Assembly (NCBI GenBank): GCA_039545295.1
Contig: BCIK01000034.1
Span: 62,001 to 126,000 of the forward strand
Source: Udeniomyces pyricola
Taxonomy: Eukaryota; Basidiomycota; Tremellomycetes; Cystofilobasidiales; Mrakiaceae
DNA: 64,000 nt
Reading direction: 5' to 3'
A program made the translations under genes and the position numbers. The number at the start of each line of letters is the position of its first letter. Within the stretch, counting starts at the first letter, position 1. Positions 27,006-38,095 of this stretch are shown here, piece after piece. Under the pieces are notes generated by a model. That model was not told the origin of the DNA, ran no database searches, and saw only the letters and a program-made list of their open reading frames with translations.

Positions 27006-28098
27006 ATGAAGTCCTCTTCGAACGTTGCGAACCTCACTACCGAGCTCGTCGCAAACCTCAAGAAGAAGACGGCGAAGCTCGTTTGGCCTCTATATCCAGT
27101 ATCGCAAAAGAAGCAAAAGCGAAAAGGTCCTAGAAAGCATGTCTCGTCGGATGATACTGTGAGTGTTTCTCTTGTTTGTGTTTGACAAGAGTGGGCTAGG
27201 CCGGCCTTTGGATGAGTGTTAGAGACAGACGTGATGCTCATGCTATATATCCTTTGACCTCCGGTAGACACCCACTACGATCGATACTCTCCTCGAGATC
27301 TGTCCGACTGGCTCAAGGACCTTCATCACCCAAACATGGTCACCTCACCCTTACCATAATCTCGACGTCCTCCTTCACATCGAAGAAGTCAACCGCATGC
27401 GCTACAATCCAACTGAAAACACCTTTATCCCCATCGAGTTTATCGAGGGCTACACGGCGCCGAGCCCACTCGTATTCGGAGGACCGTACGAGATGCCCAG
27501 CTGGGACAGCGTTATTCAGAAGGAGGGAGAAGGAGAAGGAGAGGATGAAGAAGACGAAGAAGAGGAGGATGTCGACATGACTGCTAACAACACTACTATC
27601 TCCGATCAAGACTCGTCCTTTGACTCTTCCCTTCTCTCACCTTCATCTTCCGCTGTCACTATCAACATCAACGCCTTTGACGAGCTCCCCATCGGTAATC
27701 ACATCAGCACCACCACCACCCATAACCGCAGCAACAGCAACAGCAACAGCAGCCATGACCATCGCCGTCCTCTCGACCCGGAACAAATCGCGTACGAAAA
27801 AGCTTGGCACCTTCACAAGGACCGAATCGAGCCCCCGCGTGTGTTTCATGGACGGTCGATGAAGAAGGAGAAGGGATGGAGGATGACGACTGCCCGACAT
27901 CGGCGGGAGCCCGCTTGTTTCGAGGGCCGGTTGGAGGACGATGAGGATTGGGAGGAGGGAGAGGTGGAGATGTTTCGTGAGTGGAGGGTCTGTAGCAACG
28001 GGGCCGATGAGAAGAAGGAGGAGGAGGAGGAGGATCTGCAGGGAATGCCACCTGTTAGTATCTTTGTGGTGGCTCGGAATGGAGGTTGGGTTGTCTAA
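27006..28098 (+). CDS. Hypothetical acidic protein
   Basis: No family is recognised. The start at 27006 (MKSSSNVANLTTELVANLKK) gives a basic first exon up to 27158. One intron (GTGAGT to CCGGTAG, 27159-27266) joins in frame to TPTTIDTLLEICPTGSRTF. Then come TQTWSPHPYHNLDVLLHIEE and NTFIPIEFIEGYTAPSPLVF, which look ordered. The middle is strongly acidic (GEDEEDEEEEDVDM) and carries Asn/Ser repeats. A second ordered part (YEKAWHLHKDRIEPPRVFHG) precedes another acidic patch, and the end is VSIFVVARNGGWVV. The length is about 325 residues. It is simpler in gene structure than its neighbours, having one intron. Confidence 0.7.
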
Positions 28099-28567
28099 TT
28101 GTTTGAGCATCATCCATTTTTATTTTATTTTTTACTTGTGTGGTGGACATATCAACATCGTCCGGCCTATTACAGTGATTGCTGTAAGGACCTCTCCCCT
28201 GTTGATTGTATACCACAGCCCCCTTGCTATTATACCCTTAGACATTCGACTTGATCTCCTCTCTTTGCTGCAGAACTATCCTCCCTTCGATTTTATATAT
28301 ATATATATATATCTCTTTTTGACGTTGTTTTTTTTATGATTTGAATGGCTCTGTTGATATTGGATGAGGAGCTGTGATGATGAGGACAGGTTTGAAGGCG
28401 ATGAAACATGAATAGACGTCATAGATATAGATACATAAATAATATACCACGTCGACGTCCATGTGATGAATGATGATGGATCATCTGATTTGCCATTCCG
28501 TCGATGATGATGATCATTTTGGGTGGGGGCTGGTTGAATGGATGGTTGGATGGCTGAGCGCACATGA

Positions 28568-28661
28568 GCACTCACTCACTCACTCGCTTCGATCAGTCGT
28601 CTATTATTATAGTCTCTGTTTCCCCCAGCGGCCCCCAGGAAGTGAGTGAGTGAGTGAGTGC
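28568..28661. repeat. Perfect inverted repeat of ACTC/GAGT tetranucleotides
   Basis: The left arm (28568-28585, CACTC-type repeats preceded by G) is the exact reverse complement of the right arm (28644-28661). The arms are 18 bp and the spacer 58 nt. A GACT repeat follows. The arrangement could fold as a hairpin in DNA or in a NEM1 5' UTR. Confidence 0.85.
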
Positions 28662-28672
28662 CCTGGCCATGG

Positions 28673-28696
28673 GACTGACTGACTGACTGACTGACT
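28673..28696. repeat. GACT tetranucleotide repeat
   Basis: Six tandem GACT units lie immediately downstream of the inverted repeat, ahead of NEM1. Confidence 0.85.
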
Positions 28697-29009
28697 ACGC
28701 TTCCGCATAGATCCATCCCACCGAGCTCCTCCGGCCTCCTCTCCTCTCACTCCTTCCCCTTGGATCGACCGCTCACCAGCTTCGACAGCCCAAGATCCTA
28801 TTACCCCTCCTACCCAACAGTTCACTCCTCGCCTGTTCTCCAGCCCAGTCTCAAGCCCTAGCGACCGTCTATCTCCTCCCGCCTTGCATCTCACAGCCCC
28901 TCCCCAACCCCCCATCACTTCGACACATTGGCTTGATCGACAACGTTCCTTTGGCCCCGGCCCTTTCCGAACCCATTCCCAACTCGCCCTTTCTTCTCTC
29001 TCTCTCTTC

Positions 29010-31643
29010 ATGAACACTCTCAAAATCTTTGATCGGGTCCTTACTAGGTCAACCTATGACCCTTTATACTCGGCTTGTCCTTCACTAGGCACCATCATCA
29101 ACCCCAACAGCAACAGTAACAGTAACCATCTTGGCCAAAGGGGCCTGTCACCATCGTCGTCAGCGTCGTCGTCGTCGTCGTCGCTTAGACCCGTCGCCGG
29201 AGCGGTTTCGCTGCCATCCTCCCCAACGAAAGGAGACGTAGCTACCTTGTTTCCTCTCGATCCCAATGACCGCCTCTACGCCTCATCGTCCTCACTGGCC
29301 CAACGAAGAGCATCCTCCAACACATCCGGTTTCCCATCGTCCCATCCACCCTCGGCTGGAACGGCGTACCTTCGGAAGCGACCGTCCTCACCCTCCCTCG
29401 ACACGTCCTCCTCGCCTTCCTCCGTCTTTCTCCCCGAGGCTGTTCCCTTGACAACGTCTCCTCTTTCTTCTTCACCTTCCACATCCTCTACCTTTTCCAA
29501 CGACTCTAGCGTACCTTTGGTCTCACCCCCTTTCCTCGTCCGGCTTTGGTCTCTCGTCTTGACGACGTTGGCGTTTCTCGGCCTCGTCGGTCGGAAAGCC
29601 GGCTCGGGCGGTCGAGGGGGTTCGACTTTTGCCCGTCGGACGCGATCGCCATCGTCTTCCCCAAGCATGCGTACCCGATCGCTCTCGACGAAACGTAGGA
29701 CGGCTTCGTCGAGCATGGCTAAGCTGCCACCGACGAGTGGTCCCCCGTTCGGGGAGGGCGAGCCGGAGAACGTCGATTTGGTCTTGTTGGGGACGACTAC
29801 TACTACCACCAACCTTGGAGCTCGTGGGAGTGGGAATGGGAGTGGGGCAGAAACAGATGGAGCCATGAGCGATGGGGAAGATGGAGCATCGTCAGAAGGA
29901 AGCAGTAGTCGTAGGCCGAGTCGGGGTGAAGGAGAGGACGGGGAGATGCTCACGATTCGACAGACGGCCCGAGAGATCATGGCTACTGTCCCATCGGATT
30001 CCAGTCCTCGCCCCGTCAAGGTCGACGTGTCTCCTGAACATTCGACGTCTGGAGATATGGCAGCGGCTACGGCAATCACGTCGGCCCCAACAACAAGCAT
30101 CCCGATCAAAACGCGGACGTCCATCCTCCCTCAAGCTCGCATCAACAACCAAACAAACCCTCTGTTTTCATTCACTCCACCTAGCCTTCCTCGCTCATCT
30201 TCCTCTTCTACATCTCTCGACACGCTCGCTTCGAAACCTCTAACCGCATCTATCCACCTTTCCCCTGACCGCAGTCGGGACAGCGGCGGCACGAACAGCG
30301 GTCATCTCTCGGCTTCTTCTTCGAGCCGTCACCTTGCTTCTTCTTCCCATCACGTCACGAGCTCACTCGCTCCTTCTCCAATCCCTCGACCTCGTCGACC
30401 GACTCCGTTTCATAAACCCAAGACGCTCATTCTCGATTTGGACGAGACGCTCATCCATAGCACGTCGCGTCCGAGGGATACCGGTGGGAAAGGCGGGAGG
30501 GGCACCGAAGGCCATATGGTCGAGGTTTACCTCGGTGGGAGGAGTACCGTTTACCATGTTTATAAACGACCGTTTGTGGATTACTTTTTGAAAAAGGTCA
30601 GATCTCTCTTGGGCTGTGCGCAGTGGAGGAGGGACGTGTCTCTTTGTTTCTTGTTGTCGTTGTTGTTGTTGTCGTCGTTGTCGTCGTCGTCGTTGTGGCA
30701 TTGACTGACTTACTCTTGTTCCTCTCGTCCTTTTGTCCTGATATGTAATTTGGACTTCGTTCTTCCTTGCTTCCTCTCACTTTCCTCTGATCTTTGCACC
30801 GTTCCTAGGTCTCTGGCTGGTACACTCTTGTCATCTTCACCGCATCGATGCAAGAGTATGCGGATCCGGTGATTGATTGGCTCGATGCTGGTCGAGGGAT
30901 GTTTGCGAAGCGCCTCTTTCGCGAAGTGAGTTTTCCTCCTTTTTCGCTTGACGTATCACGATGGGGGCTAGCAAAAAAAAAAAAAAAGGCTACTACAAGT
31001 TGCAGCAAGTGCCATCCAAACGCACCCTATGTACACCAACTCACTTCATTTTCCTCTTCCTTCTCCCTTTCCCTTGGTCTTTGATTCTTGCTCCCTGTGC
31101 CCCCCCCCCCTCCCCCAACTTTGGTCAGTCTTGCGTACAGCACCAAAATGGGGCGTACATCAAGGATCTGTCTGTTATGAATGAGGACCTCGACGGACTC
31201 TGCCTTATCGATAATTCGCCTATCTCGTATTCGTTCCATCAATGTACGTCCCTCTCAAGGAAACTCTTTCCCCCTCCCCCTCCCCCCCCCCTTCTTCCTC
31301 TCTCACCAAACTCACGAGAAGAGAGGACCAAGAAACGTCAAGCATCACAAAGAGGAAAAAGAGAGAGAGAGAGATCGCTATCCGAAAATGGGTTCTCTTT
31401 CTTTCCGCGCGCGCTCTCTCTCTCTTTTTCTTTCTTACGTTTATGTCTTTCTTCCATTTATGCTCTCTCTTTCCTTCCTTTTCCTTTGACTCGATTGGAA
31501 CCGACGAACCGGATGGGTGTCGGTCATGTTCATCACGAACGGTAAACCCCATACTGATTGATATCCCTTGATCTTGTTTCTTCAAACCCCCTTTCCTTTT
31601 TTTTTTTCGTTCTCCTCCCCTTTTTCACTGCCTTTCTTCGTTC

Positions 31644-31681
<38 letters not shown>

Positions 31682-31812
31682 CGAACGGGATCCCGATCGA
31701 CGGGTGGTTTTCCGATCCGAACGACCAGGCGCTCCTCGATCTCCTTCCCGTCCTCGACAGCCTGAGGTTCACGGGCGACGTCAGGCACGTCCTTGGGTTG
31801 AGAGGGTTCTGA
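29010..31812 (+). CDS. NEM1: Nem1-like nuclear envelope/ER phosphatase (HAD, CTD-phosphatase-like)
   Basis: Nem1, with Spo7, dephosphorylates the lipin Pah1 at the ER/nuclear envelope and so controls triacylglycerol versus phospholipid synthesis. The start at 29010 gives [19 protein letters not shown] long Ser/Pro-rich region follows, containing one hydrophobic segment ([16 protein letters not shown], about residues 180-195). The catalytic domain is C-terminal: [14 protein letters not shown] (DxDxT nucleophile motif), [56 protein letters not shown] and [14 protein letters not shown], ending [14 protein letters not shown]. The protein has roughly 650 residues; the N-terminus is longer and more disordered than in yeast. 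Introns are at 30597-30808, about 30927-31132 and 31245-31681. The last ends in a 36-A run directly before the acceptor G, an odd splice site. Confidence 0.9.
31645..31680 (+). repeat. A36 homopolymer ending at a NEM1 splice acceptor
   Basis: Thirty-six A are followed by G and the coding sequence of the last NEM1 exon, so the AAG acceptor is formed by the end of the homopolymer. There is no polypyrimidine tract within 36 nt of the junction. Confidence 0.85.
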
Positions 31813-33456
31813 AAAGAAATAATACGAAAACGTGAAGGGAAAAGGGGAGTGGGGAGGGAAGGAAGGGAAGGGAGGTCGACTTGACGTGGGGAAGGAAGGA
31901 ACAAAGATGAAGGGCGCCGCGCGGCAGGGGGTACGAAAGGGTCCGGGAGTAGTAGTAGTCGTCGTTGTCAGTTTGTTCTTTATCAAATCCATCATCTTCC
32001 AAATTTATGTTGGTTCGGGTGGGGGGTGGGGGGGGGGGGGGGTGGCCAATTCTCGTTGCCTTTGTCGCTGTTGGTCTGTCTTGTCGATCTACTCATTATC
32101 TTCTTAGAGGAACAGCAGATGAAGCATCCGTCATGAGGGACACCAGAGAAAACCAAGGGTAAACGAGCGGAGGAGTATAAACCCTCATCATGATGGATTG
32201 TACGAACTAGTATATATACATATGCATATTGCCAGCTTTACCATTTGATGGTATTGGACTTACAGTCGACTTGAGGGGTGTATTAGCTGATTGGATGCAT
32301 GTCCAAGTGCATCGTGACGTTCTGCCCATGGTAGTACAGTACTGCGTTGAGTGGGTTGGACGTTTTAAATGCATTACGTACCTGGACGTGCGTGCATGGA
32401 GTGATCCTTACTATACAAGAGAACGTTTAGATGGATCGATCCGTCCGCCCATCCTCTCTCTCTCTCTCTCTCCCCTCTCAGGCAAGTCTTGATAAGCCGA
32501 CCGGCTACATAAGACGTAAAATTGCCGATTTTTTTTTAATTTCGAGTTGACAGTGGAACGATCATGATTTTTAGTTGAGCTACTCCTTTTGATCCAGATA
32601 GTTGACCTTTTTGAAGTTACCGGCTTCAGCAGACCGAAGGGAGTTTTTAGTCTGGAGACATCGGTCAAGTTGAATGACATGGGCAGAGATTGACTGGCGA
32701 CAAAAAAAAAACATAACACGAAATCTTAACTACAGCTGGCTGACTAGCTTGGTTGGCTTGACTTGGACTGACTGACTGGATAAAAAAAAAAAAAAAGGGA
32801 TGGTGATTAGGATCAGATATCAGTGAAGGAGATGAGATTTGAAGTTACTTATTCAACATCGTCATCTGCTAAGAAAAAAAATTCTTTTTCTTTTCCAAGC
32901 ATCGACATCGCTATCCATCAACGGGCCGAGGTAGGATGCGTGAAAGGGGGGACGAGTCGAGGAAAGTGATTAGGAGGCCATCCATCATGGCATGTATGTT
33001 TGACAAAACAATCAGTAAGGTTGATGGTTCTCAACCCTACCGAAGAAAAAAAAAAGTATTCATCCATCGTACACACCCCACGCGGCGCATGCAGCCAGCT
33101 AGAGCGGTCAGTACTCGAGAGTCCATCGTCAGTCGTCGGAAAGAGGTCTTCTTTGGGAGGCGGGGGGGAGGGGGGGGAGGGCGCAGCGGATGAGAAATTA
33201 CTCTCTTTTACAAACTCTTTACACACACACACACACAAAGGCAAGAACAGTGCTGAGGGACCAGGAGTTCAGTCAGATCGAAAAGAAGGTGGCATATCAT
33301 CCCTTCCCTCCGTCGCGACACACTTCGACCCGTCACCACACACACACACACCCCACCGATCCAACAGAAGAGAGGAGGTAAGGAGTATGAGGGAGGGATA
33401 GGCCTAAAGCGAGCACCTCAAAGAAGACATAAAAAATATGGTGGGAAACAGATGAT
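31813..33456. other. Convergent intergenic region, 1.6 kb
   Basis: It lies between the 3' ends of NEM1 and eL32. It has G runs (about 32024-32041), a CT repeat (32452-32470), A/T runs and CA repeats near 33222-33237 and 33339-33352. No coding gene is supported. Confidence 0.5.
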
Positions 33457-34487
33457 TTATTCCTCGGATCGGAGCTTGCCGTCAGGGTTGGTGATCTTGA
33501 CGTTGAGGACCTTGGCTCGGGCAATGATGTCGACGCGCTTCTTGGAAGAGACGGCGTGGGCGATCTCACCGGCGAACTTGCCGGCGTGCATCATGAGGAG
33601 GTCGACCTCTCGGGCGTTGTGGATGAGCATGACCTTGTGACCCGAGGGGATCATGTGTCGGGTCAAGTGGTTCGATCCGTAACTGTATCATTCGACCAAG
33701 AGGAAACAAGCAAATACGGAAAGACCAAGAGATGTGGTGTCAATTGAATTGCCAAAAGATACCAAGCGGAAATGTCCAAGGGAGAGAGAAGGAAGGGGCG
33801 GGGGGAGGAAGCGAAAGCTAAACGCACCCGATCTTGGGCATGGGGGTCTGACCCTTGAATCGTCGTCGGACCCTGTTATCGATACCTGTTCCAAGTCGGA
33901 ATCAGCCCATGGACGAAGATAGACAGATCGAGCACGATGACGAGATGAGGAGCAAGAAAGGGAAGGGGAGAGAGGAGAAGATCAAAGATTCAAAGGTCAG
34001 CAAGGGAGTTCTTCTTTGCCGTCCTTTGCCCAAGCGTGCCATGTCTCCCCCACATCGCCCTCGTTTTGGCTCTTCATGCGACCCGCGTAGGCAATGCTGG
34101 TGATCTCTCGTCGTGTTTGACAGAAGAAGAACCATCGCTCATGAATGATTGTCCTGACTGGACTACCGCTGTTCGACAGAGGTTCCTCCTTCTTAAGCTT
34201 TGATTCCCACCGCGCCAGCTCCGTTGAGTCCATAGCTTCGAGACTCCTGATATCCCTGCCTTTCTGTTCCTCTCTAGCTTCCCCTATCACTCTGCCCATC
34301 CCTCTTGTGCACAACACCTTGTTGGCACACAATCCCTCGTCGCACAAAAAAAAACAGACGAGCCAATGATGGGTGTCTACGAACCCTTGGGCTTCCTCCA
34401 TGACTCCTTGACACCGGCGTATCGGTCGGACTGATGCCTCTTGAACTTGAGGGTTCGCTTCTTGACGATGGGGACGTGGGCGGGCAT
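33457..34487 (-). CDS. RPL32: 60S ribosomal protein eL32 (L32)
   Basis: The spliced protein starts [20 protein letters not shown] (ATG 34485-34487). It continues [15 protein letters not shown], then [19 protein letters not shown], then [19 protein letters not shown], and ends with the family's [20 protein letters not shown] and a C-terminal LRSEE (stop 33457). The length is about 126-130 residues, normal for eL32. It sits in the large subunit near the exit tunnel. Two introns interrupt the CDS: 33886-34384 (499 nt, long for this window, donor GTTCGT) and a second of about 130 nt within IGYGSN. A CATAG just upstream of the ATG could be the acceptor of a 5' UTR intron, common in ribosomal protein genes. 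Confidence 0.96.
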
Positions 34488-35581
34488 GGCCTATGGGTGT
34501 GAGTCGTTTCCGGGAAGGCGGGGTGAAGAGGAGAGCGTTGGGTGAAGCGCGCGGAGGTTGTCGAGAGGGGGGAGGGGGAGAATTGAGCGAGCGAGGGAGA
34601 AAACGGACGAGGGTGGAAGGATATGCGAGGTGTGTCCAGAGGGAAAGAGAGCGCAAGAGAGGGAGGGCGAGTTTGAGAGCGCGTGAAGAGAGACAAAGGC
34701 CGTTGGCGAACGGTTTTTTTTTTTGTTTGAACAAGACAGGGCGAACGGTTCGTCATGATTTGAGTGATATCAGAGGTTGCATTGGGACGAGCGAGCGAGG
34801 GAGCAAGGGGTGAGGGCAGGAACAGAAGAGCACCAGAGAGGAGCGAAAGGAAAAGGAGGGGGAAAGGGAAGAAAGCAGAGGGCAGTCATCAGTATCGAGC
34901 GAGGGAGAAAAAACGAGCATGTCCCATAGCTATCCCGCCCTCAGACGTCGCCCGCCTGGAATGCCTTTTGTCTAGGTAGACAGAGGATGACGAGCTGACG
35001 GACTGGCTAAGGGCGAGGAAGAAAGCAAAGGGCAAGGATGGATCTACGATGGCGAAGAAAAGGCCCAGGTGGGATACGTACGAAGAGTCTTGCTGAGAGG
35101 TCCGGCAGGGAGAGAAGGCGAAGCGAAACTTTGGATCCACACGCCAGCCAGCCAGCCAGCCAGTCCAGCCGCCAGACCAGAGCCAATACTCGCCTTCAGC
35201 ACAGCAATCCTGATCCATGCACTCACTGCACTCTCCAGCACAGCTTCCCAGCTGACTGCACCCACCATGGCCCTTTGCCCTTTGCCCTTTGCCCTTTGCG
35301 CCCCAAACTTATCTCATTCGACACTCACTTGTAGCCAGTCATCATCATGCTAAGATAATAGCGCCAGCTTCTATAGTACATCATGTATGCATGTATATAT
35401 CTCATCGCATACATCCACCCCGTCTGTTCGTTTCTTTCCTCTTTCAGAACAACACCACTCCATCACAACCACAAATCAGCATCATATTCTAACTTATCCC
35501 ACAACTTCTACTCGCAGTCTTTCCATCATCATCATCTCTCTCCCCATGATGTGAATTCAACTCGCTTTTGGTCTTCTCCCA
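34488..35581. other. Intergenic region: eL32 promoter and SHB17-like 3' end
   Basis: The eL32 side is purine-rich on the plus strand (pyrimidine-rich in the sense direction). A CCAG tetranucleotide array (35143-35163) and a CCCTTTG heptanucleotide array (35271-35298) are present. No gene is visible. Confidence 0.5.
35271..35298. repeat. CCCTTTG heptanucleotide tandem repeat (4 units)
   Basis: Four perfect tandem copies of a 7-nt unit lie upstream of eL32 and downstream of the SHB17-like gene. Confidence 0.85.
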
Positions 35582-37503
35582 TCACTTGGGCTCAGTGTAC
35601 CAGTTGACACCCAACACACTCGGCTCCTTGAGCGTCTGCATGGTGAAAATCAAGGCGGTAACAACCCATTCAGTATCGTCGTGCCATCACCCTCATGACA
35701 ATCCAACCCAGACGCAGAAGAAAGAAAACGTACGCCGTGTTGGTAACCGAGAAGAGTGAGTCCTCCCTATTAGCCCATCAAGAGAACAAGAAAAGAAGAA
35801 GAAAAAATAGAAAGAAAAAAAATCCCCAGACCGACAACAACGTGTCAGCGGAACTAGTCAGAGTGGAGCTTGCACGCAGAGACATACAGCCAAGCTGGGA
35901 AGTAAAGCAGCCCACGTACAGCATCCGTCGCAAAGTTGGTACCCGCCTCGAGGGGGAATCCACACCATCGGCTAAAGCACACAAAAACAGAACCGACACA
36001 TCACACACTGTCAGACTCTAAGCAATAAGGAAGAAAGAAACAAAAAAGAATCCTAGCAAGGCGCAGCACCATCCGCGTTGTCCACTCTTCCACACCGAGC
36101 CTACTCACGCAATGAAGCACCTCGAAAAGTGCCCGTGCGACACAAGAACAACATCCGCCGCCTCGGCCAGTTCGCGCCGACGCTTCTGAGTAACCTCAGC
36201 GGTCTCGCCCTCCACTTTTCGGAGCCCGCGCTCTTCGGCATCCTGGTGGATCGCTCGAACCTTGGCGATGGCCCGGTCGACTCGGGCTTCCATCTCGGCA
36301 GCGGTCTCACCCTCGTGCTCGTCATCCGATGGACATCTGACGACACCATACAGCAGGGACGAGATGATAAAAACGATGGGTGAGCACGCTTCTAGTCACA
36401 ATGATTGAAAAAAAGAAGAAAAAGAAAAAGACGAGAAATCTTACCCATCGACCCAGATCCTCCATCCAGGTCGCTCCTTGTGAATGTTGGCGGTCTGTCA
36501 TATCGCAGTCCAACAAACGATGAACCGACAATCATCAGTTGCTTGATCCATCTTGATTCAACCATTCTTGGGGTATGGACTTACGAGAGCACCCTCGTAA
36601 GCTCCGTACTTCCATTCTCCGACCTCCTCAGTCGTCTCCCAAACGAGCCGGTCCTTGAGGTCTTGTGCGTAATTTTGGAAGAGAAGCTCGGCCGTTCGCT
36701 GGGCACGCAGACGAGGGCTGACAATGACGTGCGTCAGGTACTTGGGGTCGATCAACTCTGTATATGGCAGGAAGAGGGATGAAAAAAAAAAAAAAAAAAG
36801 AAAGAACGCGTCTCCAAGATCAGCTAGATCCGGGGTTGGGCGGTCGTCTGTCGATTGCAACAAGGAACAAGCTCGCATGCTTGCGAATGGATATGTTTGA
36901 GATGAGTTGTCGACACGCACTGTTCTCTCCAACGACGAGCGGAGCCGTTTTCTTCATGATAGCCTCGCCGTTGGCGGTAAGCGGGATATCAGAGACACCA
37001 GTCTGAAAGAGCATGAAATGTCAGGGAAACTATCAGCTCCGAATCCACCATATTTGGCGAATGCCACAACAGTGGGCAAGTGATAGCACCACTCACGTGT
37101 CGTCCTAAGCAAGTGAGTACGAGTAGAACACGGAATTTAGGCACCCATAAGCAGACAGCATCACCATCAGCATGGAAGGGGTCGAGTGTACGGAGGACTT
37201 GCATGGCGGGAGGGCTTACCGTTGATGGACCACTCGGTCTCTCCTATTGATGGATAAGGCGGTGAGAATCAGGTCAGAGTGAGTGAACATTGTTGAGATA
37301 CGAAGCAAAGAATCTGCTACTCTGATAGATACGACAAACCATGACCTATGGAAAGCGCAGGAGGATGGGGAGAAACAGAGAACGTTGGGGCAGGATCACA
37401 CAATGAGCTCAAACGCGGTTCATCGAAGGGCAGCGATTTGGAGACTGTCTTGTCAGATGCACAACATACGGAAGAGATAGACTCGGGGCATTCGAGGGGC
37501 CAT
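35582..37503 (-). CDS. SHB17: SHB17-like sedoheptulose-1,7-bisphosphatase (histidine phosphatase fold)
   Basis: Spliced by hand, the protein of about 245 residues begins MAPRMPRVYLFRHGETEWSI. It continues NGRHTGVSDIPLTANGE, LIDPKYLTHVIVSPRLRAQR (active-site Arg), EVGEWKYGAYEGAL, HKERPGWRIWVDGCPSDD, GETAAEMEARVDRAIAKV and VVLVSHGHFSRCFIARWCG (second catalytic His). The end is GLTLLGYQHGTLKEPSVLG and NWYTEPK. This order (HTG.SD.PLT, SPRLRA, GEW.YG.YEG, SHGHF, LGY.H) is that of yeast Shb17, which makes sedoheptulose-7-phosphate for riboneogenesis. A broader phosphoglycerate-mutase-like role is possible. There are about nine introns, including micro-exons of 6 nt (37340-37345) and 8 nt (37097-37104); without them the RHG motif and frame are lost. 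Confidence 0.85.
37097..37104 (-). other. 8-nt micro-exon in the SHB17-like gene
   Basis: On the minus strand GACGACAC is flanked by gcttag and gtgagt. It joins AAC G (end of exon 37221-37244) to ACT GGT GTC, giving N-G-R-H-T-G-V, the conserved stretch of the family. Confidence 0.85.
37340..37345 (-). other. 6-nt micro-exon carrying the catalytic His of the RHG motif
   Basis: On the minus strand GTCATG is flanked by ccatag and gtttgt. It joins TTC C (exon 37470-37503) to GA GAG ACC (exon 37221-37244), giving F-R-H-G-E-T. Introns of about 124 and 95 nt flank it. Confidence 0.85.
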
Positions 37504-38095
37504 GATGGGCAGGTGTGTATGGGAGAGATGGAGGAGGATGGGCGTGGTGTAGCTATTAGGGTGATTTGATTGAGTGACGCGATGATCAGGGGCGGATTAA
37601 TGGTCCTGTCGAACAGGCCGCGGGTGTTGCTTATAGCGGTTTCTAACTATTATGTAAATTAACACGTATGTACATGTTAAGTTTATGTATCACATCAACC
37701 CAATTCGATAATCGCATTTCTTTACTTTATATGTTTGTGCAGTCACTTCATCAGCTCCTAATCCACTTTCTCATGCACGCACAAACGTGGTTGTATACAG
37801 ACATGGTCATCTTTCGACTTCCACCGCAACTAGCTACATAAAAGTTATACACACATAGTGTACTCGACAAGGCTGATACAGTCAATCCGAAAGCTCATCC
37901 ACCGTGGCAGTAACCTCTCAACATACTCTACCTAGTTGTGGGCATTCCCTCCCCATCGAGCAATCTCTGGTTCTCCGATCCGGCACCACCGACATTCTTC
38001 TTGGCGCTCATCCTGTACATCGTTAAGAGAACGGAAGACGGTATCAGTCGCTATTTCAAGACTAAACGTAGGACACCAGCTCAAGCAAATATGGA
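37504..38095. other. Intergenic region between two minus-strand genes
   Basis: It holds the SHB17-like promoter and the 3' flank of the membrane-protein gene. It is AT-richer around 37640-37720. No gene is visible. Confidence 0.5.

Larger units (their letters stand above)
28099..29009. other. Intergenic region upstream of NEM1, repeat-rich
   Basis: It contains an AT repeat (28293-28312), an 18-bp inverted repeat (28568-28661), a GACT tetranucleotide array (28673-28696) and a pyrimidine-rich stretch up to the NEM1 start. No other gene is supported. Confidence 0.55.

Noticed and set aside
32229..32492. Open frame after NEM1 with some hydrophobic content
   Set aside because: It has no ATG at the start and no resemblance to a family, and it ends in a CT repeat.
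33886..34384. Long eL32 intron as a possible snoRNA host
   Set aside because: I looked for a box C (TGATGA) on the sense strand and found none; H/ACA RNAs cannot be excluded by eye, but nothing positive is seen.
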